DNA of 64,000 bases from Epiperipatus broadwayi. Taxonomy: Eukaryota > Onychophora > Udeonychophora > Euonychophora > Peripatidae. Positions 56,530 to 64,000 of this stretch are shown in pieces. The translations under genes were made by a program, and so were the position numbers. The stretch's first letter is position 1. Each line of letters opens with the position of its first letter. Location: assembly GCA_028023455.1 (NCBI GenBank), contig JAQFVV010006429.1, positions 744,001 to 808,000 on the forward strand, in the 5' to 3' direction. The notes beneath the pieces are model-generated. The model had not been told where the DNA came from. It worked only from the letters and a program-made list of their open reading frames with translations, and searched no databases.

Positions 56530-57905
56530 AATTAATGCTAGTGACATTCTGGTCAGTTTTGTGTCGTGTCTTTGTTTACAAACATTCCAATTGATGAAGC
56601 TTTAAATATAATCTCACAATGTGCAATTTACCAGACCATATTATTGCTTTGATTAAACATTGTCTCTTAAATACATATTTTGTATACAATGGACAGCATT
56701 ACAGACAAGTTTTTGGTACTCCTATGGGCTCACCTATCTCAGGAGTAATAGCTGATTTATTCTTGGAATATATGAACCGGTTTAGAATCATCATCTTTAA
56801 AACCTCATTTGGCTCAGATACATAGATGACACTTTTGTCATATGGCAACATGGAAAAAACATTAGAGATTTTTCTTTACATTTAAACAATATGCATCCTC
56901 ATATTAAATTTACAATGGAGACAGAGTCTGATGGAAACTCCTTTTCTTGATGTCTCTAGCACCAGAACACCAAATAGTTTATCTTTTCTCATTTACAGAA
57001 AGGATACACACACAGACAGATATTTACATTTCCATTCTCATCATCACCCAACTCAGATAGTTTCTGTAGCCAAAACTCTTTTAAATAGAGCAATTAACCT
57101 TTCAGATGACACACATCTGAAAGAAGAAATAAATCATATTAATAGTGTTTTATTAGCAAATAGTTATAATTACAAATTTATAAAAAAAGCCTTATTTCAA
57201 GCCCAAAATAGACAAAATAGGACACAAAAAGATGATAAGTCAGCTATTAGGATTTGTGTTCCATATGTAAAAGGAACTACAGACAGTATCGAGATCGGAA
57301 GATGCACATAATCTAGATACAGCATTTTCTGCTCATCAAAAGATCAGCAATATAATAACCAAGCCTAAGGATTCAATCCCTCTTGAATCTCATGGTGTCT
57401 ATCAAATCTCATGTAAAAATTGTAAGCTTCTTACATAGGTATGAGTAATCGTCGCATCAGTGTTAGGAGAGATGAGCATGCTAATGCAGTTAAACAACAC
57501 TCATCATCATCAGCACTCTCACTCCATACTATAGATTCAGGTCATAAAATAGATTTTTCTAGTACCAGGATCATATCCAGATGTGATAATCTCTACCAAT
57601 GCAAAATCAGAGAAGCCATTGAGATACTTAAAAGGCCAGATTGTATCAATAAGCAAGATGATACGTGCAAACTTCCTCCTATTTGGAAAGATTTCTTTAA
57701 AAAACATTCTTAAATTTAACATTTTTGCTATTGGTGGGATTTTTTAATGTTTTATTCAAACCAGTGATTGTAGCGCCTCTACAACCGTCTTTCTACCTTT
57801 TTATAACTCTGTGGATGGCTTGTGTGACCAAGTCGAAACGTCAGTATATTGATATTAAAAGTTTTTAACACGGATGAACCCGCAAAATATGTATTTTATA
57901 TATAT
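56530..57905 (+). pseudogene. PLE copy, right arm (RT and GIY-YIG remnants)
   Basis: The RT block near 56620-56790 reads HYRQVFGTPMGSPISGV and ADLFLEYMNRF, which match the PLE catalytic neighbourhood. R-Y-I-D-D is at 56816-56830 in another frame. ETPFLDV and YRKDTHTDRYLHF, then AKTLLNRAI, fit the RT thumb region (56931-57311). The endonuclease starts with G-V-Y-Q-I-S-C and, after a one-base shift at about 57424, S-Y-I-G-M-S-N-R-R. Then RRDEHANAV, SALSLHTIDSGHKIDF, and LPPIWKDFF follow (57441-57713). These are the GIY-YIG landmarks of endonuclease-bearing PLEs, including the R and E-H residues. Frameshifts disable it. Confidence 0.9.
57808..57846 (+). ncRNA. Possible degraded hammerhead-like motif, right PLE end
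   Basis: It reads ggatggcttgtgtgaccaag followed by tcgaaacgtcag. A 4-6-bp stem (cttg/caag) lies between a GAUG-like box and GAAA. It is conserved in both arms. The box before the stem does not match CUGAUGA at several positions, so activity is unlikely. Confidence 0.3.
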
Positions 57906-58160
57906 ATATTATAAAATTCCCACAGTATTATAAATTATACAAATATTGATTTTCATAAGCATATGTGAATTGAATGGGTAGACTAAACTAAATGTTCTTA
58001 ATAATTTATCAAAATAAGCATTTATTTGATTTATCATTCATTTAACTTTTAATACAGATCCATTTAAAGTCATGAACCCATATATTTATATATCTATACA
58101 ACTACCTATCACTTGAGGCAGGTCTCCATTACCAATCAATTGGGTTCATACCTATTCTAG
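57906..58160. repeat. Tandem AT-rich unit, right part
   Basis: Continues the second ~630-bp unit after the PLE pair. It aligns with 54693-54875 through tattgattttcata, caaaataagcatttatt and agatccattta. Confidence 0.75.
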
Positions 58161-58316
58161 TGCTTACATAGTAAGCAGTAGGTGAAGCACAAATATGTAG
58201 AACATATTTCCAGTTTCAATATACATTTGTATATTTTCAAATCAACCTTCCAAATGTTAAGATATTTCAACAATGCTCTCTGTAAATAAATATGAAATCT
58301 GAATCCCAAATAGCCA

Positions 58317-58501
58317 AACTCAAAAGAATATTCACTTTAGTCTTATACTGCAAATGATGTTATATATTAAAATGTAGACCTATTCAAACAATGAGCAGAA
58401 AATTAAATTAGCAATAATCTTAAATTGTTTGAATAATCCTGAATTTTAATATATAACATCATTTGCAGCATGATTCAAGAGGCATATCCTTTTGAGTTTG
58501 C
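58317..58501. repeat. Foldback, about 80-bp imperfect arms
   Basis: The arms run from ccaaactcaaaagaat on the left to atccttttgagtttg on the right. The inner part, ctgcaaatgatgttatatat and its inverse, is near perfect. The centre lies near 58410. No protein or terminal motif is seen. Confidence 0.85.
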
Positions 58502-61238
58502 CTGTTTGAGAGTCAGATTTTACATTTATTCACAGAGCGCACTGCTAAAATTTCTTAATGTTTGGGAGGGTGATTTAAATATTTCTATTTAATATTCAAC
58601 TAGCACTATGCTTTATAATATATTGTAGCCATTTGGCTACATTGTTGCATTAAAAATAAAAAGATAATCAGTAGCATGACTCCCCAGTCTAATTTTGAAT
58701 TATTTAATTGAAGGGGAAATAATATTTACTTTTACCATACATATATGTTTTTTAATAATAATGAGTAGTGATTCAGTTAAATATTTTAATATTTATCCCA
58801 CATTATAATGTAAAAATTCTAAAAATTTACTTTTAATATAATAATTATCAATCATTATTTTTTTTAATAAATCAAATTTTAATAAAAAGTATAAATGTTT
58901 GTAAAAGGAAAAGAAAATTATAAAATAATGTAAACAATTTTTTTATCCTTCTATTCAGTAATAATTTAATAATTTTAATTTTAACTTTGAAAATGTATTA
59001 ACAGAAGAATTTTTTCTCTTCAATAAATTAATTCATAATTTTTAATTCAAACTTTAAGAGAGATAAATAAATAAAGTATTACAAGAAAAGAGACTAAAAA
59101 TAATAAAAATTGAATTTTGTTTTCAAATAAGTAGAGTTGTGTTTTTTTTCTCTTTATCTCTTTTGAATACAATGGACAGTGATTATCAAATCAAAGTAAT
59201 TAATCGATTATCTTGTTTTCACTTTTGCAAGAAATTTTTTAATTAAAAAGAGTTGTCAAAAATGTTATGATTCTAATTTAAAATTTTGATTCATTTTTCA
59301 ATGTCACTGCTGAAGGAGGGAAATAACTGAAGCATTGTATTTGTAAAAATTGTCTTAATTGGTTATTCCTAATTATATCATATTAGAAACAGACTGTGAT
59401 TGGTTTGGAGCAGGGTTTTCCAAAATTAAGTAAAGTGTAAATAAGTCAGAAGACCTAAGTGTCTTGACCCAACTGCTAAAAAAATCAGAAGTCTTATTCA
59501 AGATGGTGAAGTTTCAATCAAGCTTATAGCACAATATGGGTTTATTTATAAAATGGTTTCTATAATAAAAACCATGTATTATGTTACATAAATGCTATAC
59601 ATCATTGTTCCTTCAGGTAACCTGCCTGTATTGAAAAATGTAAAGAAGTTCCTCCTGTAGTAATGTGAAACAAACCTAATCTTCAACCAAGGGCATGCAT
59701 CTTTGTATGTGTTAGTTTCACCTTCAAATTTTAGTGGAAAGAAAATAGATATTTTTTTCTGTTTGTTAACCTGAAAATACTAGACACCAATAAAAGGACA
59801 AATCAATCATATACATGATATATTGCAGAAGAAAACCAACATAAAAACTGGAAATTATTACTGCAAAGAAGAACTTTAAAGAAATTTAAACCATGGTTAA
59901 AAATATTTTTATGTGCACATTGTATTTTCAGTTTTTTTTAATAGTAATATTTTTTTAAAATTAAGAATTGATATTTCTGAAGGATTTTATTAAATTAATA
60001 TTTTCTTGTAAAACTTTTTTTAATTCATTCAATTTTTCTCTTAAAATTATGAGTGTTTTTGGAAAATTTAATTTTATTAAACATAATTTTTTTTGCAACA
60101 TTTTTTTCTTTTCATTCATTTATTCCCTCTCCCTGCCCCCAAACAAAGAACTTAACAAAGAGGTTAATTCAGGGAAGTTAAAGATTGATATTTATTATTA
60201 AAAAAATGTTGTTTTCCCTTCTTTGTTCTTTAAAGAAATAACTCAATGAAAGCAAGTTTAATTAATTTATTATAATATTTAAGAAACTATATTCTTTAAT
60301 AAAATGAATGTTTACATTTTCATATTATCATGTCATTTTTTTAATTTTTTGTATATTATTAATTAATTGGTTATTTAATAATTGTTTTAAAAAATATATT
60401 CTAGGGTTAATATCTTTATTCCTGCAATTAACCATTACATAAATTGGCAGCATGTGTTGCTTGATTTCAACATAGCTTACTGTTCCAGAAATTTAAAATT
60501 ATTCCAGTAAAGCTAATTAATTGTAGCACGGAAAACCTATGATTAAAGTGATATAGAATAAGCTGTTTGGTTTATTTATTTATTTATTTCTCACAATAAC
60601 AGATTATAGAATTCTTATTTCCTGAGATAGATTACAATATAACTTATTATAAAAATATTGGGGTTATATTGGTGTTTTTAAAATCCAGATGATAATCTTG
60701 AATGCCAGAAGATATCATTTTTAAAGTTCAGGAAAAACATTTATTTTATTTTTAATTAGAAATTAAATGTATATATGGCCTGTACACTAATAGTACTATT
60801 TGTCCCAGGCATTGATGATGATCAGCATGTTTCAGTATTTTAGCATTATTTTATTTTTTATATTCTTATACATTGGCACTTAAATGTGTGCATCCAGATA
60901 GTTGTGTTATAAATCTGCCCTAACTTTGGAAGTGGCTAGATAAGTAGTCTTTTTATAGTGTACCTCTTTTAAATCTAGTCATAAGGTTGTCTCTTGATTT
61001 TATATTGATTCTTGATTGTCCTTTGTTTTTGACTGATTGTTCCTGGTTGTTCATGATGATGAATGATTTGATTACTTTTGTTTAATACTGTGTGAACTTA
61101 TTTTTAGTTTTAGTTTTTGCTGATGTAATCCTCTTCATCCCTTTTATAATTAATTTTATATTTTGTTTATTTGAGGATGATGTGATTTCCCACCTCTCCA
61201 TATTCTCCCCTGATTAACCCTTAATTTTCCATACCTTT

Positions 61239-61240
<2 letters not shown>
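58502..61240. other. AT-rich spacer; one possible transposase HTH trace
   Basis: No gene was recognised apart from a faint helix-turn-helix-like reading on the plus strand at about 59460-59570 (IRSLIQDGEVSIKLIAQYG). This resembles the N-terminal HTH of Tc1/mariner-type transposases. No DDE domain follows, so it stays unassigned. Confidence 0.45.

Positions 61241-61241
<1 letters not shown>

Positions 61242-61327
<86 letters not shown>
61242..61327. repeat. (TA)n microsatellite with one GGATAT interruption
   Basis: Two TA tracts are joined by a single gg. No inverted flanks were seen. Confidence 0.97.
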
Positions 61328-61328
<1 letters not shown>

Positions 61329-62340
61329 TCATTTATTATTTTACATACAAACATAATTGGTCACTTCTTGTGGCATTGATATGAAAATATGCACATATAT
61401 AGATAAAACATATATATACATGTATATTCTTATCAATGATACATGTACGAGCGCACACTAATACACACCTGTATATGTGCGCAGTATATGTAGAATGAGA
61501 AAAGAGCAATGTATGCAAAGCACATATTTAGATGTAATATATATGCACACATAAATAAAATAAATGTTTTAACTATGAAAACAAATTATTTTAACAAGTA
61601 ATTATCATATAAATATATGTTTTATATATCTTTAGAGGTTAATATATATTGATGTTTATGTATTATAGATTTTTGTAGGTATGAATAAAATGTTTATATA
61701 TGATTATATTTAACCATTAGAAAACAGTCAACATATCTATTCTATTTATATAAAATGATAAGATAAACTAGAAATAATATCAAATGATGTATTTCACTAA
61801 AACCCCAGATGTAAATTGTTAATAAGCAATCTAAAATGGGCACTTTTATAAAAGAGGCAAACTGTTGTTGAAAATCTGGCAGAAAAGTGCATCTGTAGTA
61901 TAAAAAATACAGTATTCTAAAAACTATTAATAATTATTTGTTTAACAATATATTTTCTTTCGTGCAACTAAATACATAATAAAAATAATAATATTGCTTT
62001 TTTTATAAAATAGTTACAGACTTCTTTAAGTGGAAAAAAATAGAACTCAAATTTCTCTTTATAGACAAACAATACTTTATTATAAACATTTTTGACAAGA
62101 CTTTTCTAAGACTTTAATATAAATGATTTCAGAATTAAGTGTGGGTAAAATAAAACTTTTAAACAGAAACAAGGCAGCTGCAGTAAAATGTTATTAATAA
62201 ATTATTTATTTAACAGTAAATTTTCTCTGAATTAATAAAAGATGAAAATTTAGTGTGCACATGTTAAATATGTCAAATAATTTTAAAAAAAGATTAATTC
62301 CATAATCAGCACTTAATTATTTTGTCTTTGAAAAAAGAAT
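61328..62340. other. AT-rich spacer
   Basis: No gene was recognised. The open frame 61336-61518 carries no motif. Confidence 0.55.
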
Positions 62341-62399
62341 ATGAAAGTTAATAAGTGATGTGATTGCTTCTCCTTATGCGAAGTCAGGAATCTCTCAGC

Positions 62400-64000
62400 A
62401 ACTATGCCCAGAGAAACCTGCTAGCCACTTTACCTTCCCTTTCCATTCCCATCCTAAGTTTTCCCATGATTTGCTCCATCCCAATTCCACAACATAATAT
62501 TTGCCAACTCCATGCCCTTCATATCTAAATCCACCTTAGCTCTTCCCAAACCCAGCATAAAAACCAATAACCCATTTTCTGTATATTCACTTTGTTCAAA
62601 TTTATTCCTCCATAACTTCATTATTTGTACCCTTTCTGCTTCCAAGCATTTACATTGAAGTAACAGATGCCTAATATTTTCTATGCTTTCCTTACCCAAC
62701 TTGCAGACTAAATCATTTCCTTGTTGCTAAAGATCCTGTTTAATCCTTAAACAATAAACTACTTTCCTTACTATTATTATAAATTAATTCACACCCAATG
62801 TTCCATTTACTTCTATAAATTTACTCTCCATACTAGTTCTCCATCTCTCCAACTCCCTATTCTTTATTAATTCATCTATTCTTCTATCCCACTTCTTACC
62901 ACTATAACACTCAACAATCCTCCTAACACAATCATCCCACCTTTTGTATAAGTATACTGACATAAATTCTTTATCCAAATTTTTTGCATATCACATTACC
63001 TTTCTAACCCTTCTTGTTGCCTGGCCTTTACTTTTAACCCAATTAAATACTATTTTGGCTATTTTTTATTATACATAAATTGCAATCTACCATAATATTT
63101 TCATTTTGCTTTTTGCATCTCTCGTATAAAAACTTGACAATCCAATTTTTCCTTGAATTGCCTCCTTTGCTGTCCACACATCTGCATCTAATGCATGTCT
63201 TCCTACTTTCCTTTGTACTTTTTCTAAGTAATCTAATACCCCTTACTAACACATAATGCAACATTGACCTAAGTTAACCTTGCTACTGTCACTCCCTTTC
63301 ATACAATTCTAACTACATCATATTTATTATATGAAAAACTGTTAATTTATTTATCAATCCCTTTCTTTTCTTTGTTCTATTTATCAATTTTTTCTCCAAT
63401 TCACCCAAGCAATTTTTCTGATCACCACACTTAACTTTATATCCCCCAATAAAAAATCTTTGTCTTCTCTTACCCCAGTATTCACCATCATTATATTTGA
63501 TTTTAAATCACTAAATTTAATCCCATCTCTTTACCCACCCCTGCGCATGCCCCCAGCATAACTTCCACATCTTCTCTTCTTTCTGCACACAAAAAGACAT
63601 CATCCACAAAAAAGACCCAACAACATATATAGTCCCTGCCACATATTAATGGTATTTCTATCCCTCTTCCTAGTCTTTTTATTGCTTTCTCCATTTTACT
63701 CAAATACAACAAAAACAATATAGGTGACATAAGGCATACATGCCTTAGTCCCACCCCATTTTTAACTTTAACTGATTCTATATCCCCTAATTGATATGTA
63801 TAGTAATTATTTTCATATAATTTTTTAATAATATCTACTAAAGCTTTATCCATTTCCAAATTTTCTAAATTTATTCATAATCTATTTCTATGTACTCTAT
63901 CATATGCATTCTCTATATCTATAAAACTCATATATAACTGCCTACCTGAATTTCTACTCATATCCATAAGTTGTGTAACTACAAATAAACTATCTCCTAT
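62400..64000 (-). pseudogene. LINE (non-LTR retrotransposon) ORF2 remnant, 3' part
   Basis: The minus strand enters from the window edge inside the RT palm. SFIDIENAYDRV at about 63893-63931 is motif A. GLRHVCLMSPILFLLYL (normally G-x-R-Q-G-C-x-x-S-P-x-L-F) lies near 63740. FFVDDVFLCAE at about 63590-63613 is the catalytic box with both Asp present. The post-RT region is broken into frames 63043-63264, 62784-62978 and 62454-62699. The last contains ESIENIRHLLLQCKCLEAER, the C-terminal E-x-x-x-H-x-L-x-x-C motif of many LINEs. Motif A is followed by a stop and several shifts occur. The 5' part lies outside the window, and the clade is uncertain. Confidence 0.85.

Larger units (their letters stand above)
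55165..57905. mobile_element. Head-to-head pair of 5'-truncated Penelope-like elements (2.7-kb palindrome)
   Basis: Left arm 55165-56520 is the reverse complement of right arm about 56530-57905. The right arm reads outward on the plus strand: RT core, GIY-YIG domain, then a conserved 3' end. The left arm does the same on the minus strand. The two copies meet at their truncated 5' sides in a centre of about 10 bases. The arms differ mostly by small insertions and deletions. PLEs are known to occur in inverted and tandem partial arrays. Each arm is broken by frameshifts, so neither encodes an active protein. Confidence 0.92.

Overview
The window is AT-rich, repeat-dominated eukaryotic DNA with no intact host gene that I can support. 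Long (AAT)n, (GATA)n and (TA)n microsatellites, two Ty3/gypsy LTR elements, Penelope-like (PLE) and LINE reverse-transcriptase remnants and numerous foldbacks point to a large, repeat-rich invertebrate genome. A mollusc such as a cephalopod is plausible, but the sequence gives no direct taxonomic marker. Almost every long open frame either translates a microsatellite or is a transposon fragment.

Layout. 1-9.2 kb: AT-rich spacer with AAT and GATA arrays, TA-loop foldbacks and two local duplications. 9.4-14.1 kb: two diverged copies of an LTR-like repeat (called family B here). 17.2-17.6 kb: degenerate PLE reverse transcriptase on the minus strand. 20.3-23.7 kb: a compact Ty3/gypsy element on the minus strand with two 0.58-kb LTRs and a 5-bp target duplication. 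It keeps gag, nucleocapsid and protease but lacks RT, RNase H and the integrase core. 23.7-29 kb: AT-rich spacer. 29.2-30.7 kb: triplet and TA arrays. 31.8-32.2 kb: a spaced inverted repeat. 35.7-36.2 kb: LINE RT remnant. 36.9-38.8 kb: a solo-LTR-like copy of family A. 39.3-39.55 kb: a 126-bp-arm foldback. 43.1-52.3 kb: a 9.2-kb Ty3/gypsy element on the minus strand (family A) with 2.1-2.3-kb LTRs that contain ATT arrays. Its decayed interior runs gag, protease, RT, RNase H, integrase. 54.4-58.2 kb: a tandemly repeated AT-rich unit interrupted by a 2.7-kb palindrome of two head-to-head, 5'-truncated PLE copies carrying RT and GIY-YIG remnants. 62.4-64.0 kb: the 3' part of a LINE ORF on the minus strand, running off the window end.

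The most unusual points are: (1) the small gypsy element carries its primer-binding-site motif inside a 4 x 32-bp tandem repeat; (2) short perfect inverted repeats repeatedly flank (TA)n tracts, including one four-copy alternating foldback, which suggests snap-back copying; (3) the PLE palindrome and the 39.3-kb foldback both carry an outward-facing stem-loop followed by GAAA, reminiscent of PLE hammerhead ribozymes; (4) several LTR-type repeats begin TGTAC or TGTAA directly beside TA tracts. No gene system with several cooperating host genes is visible.
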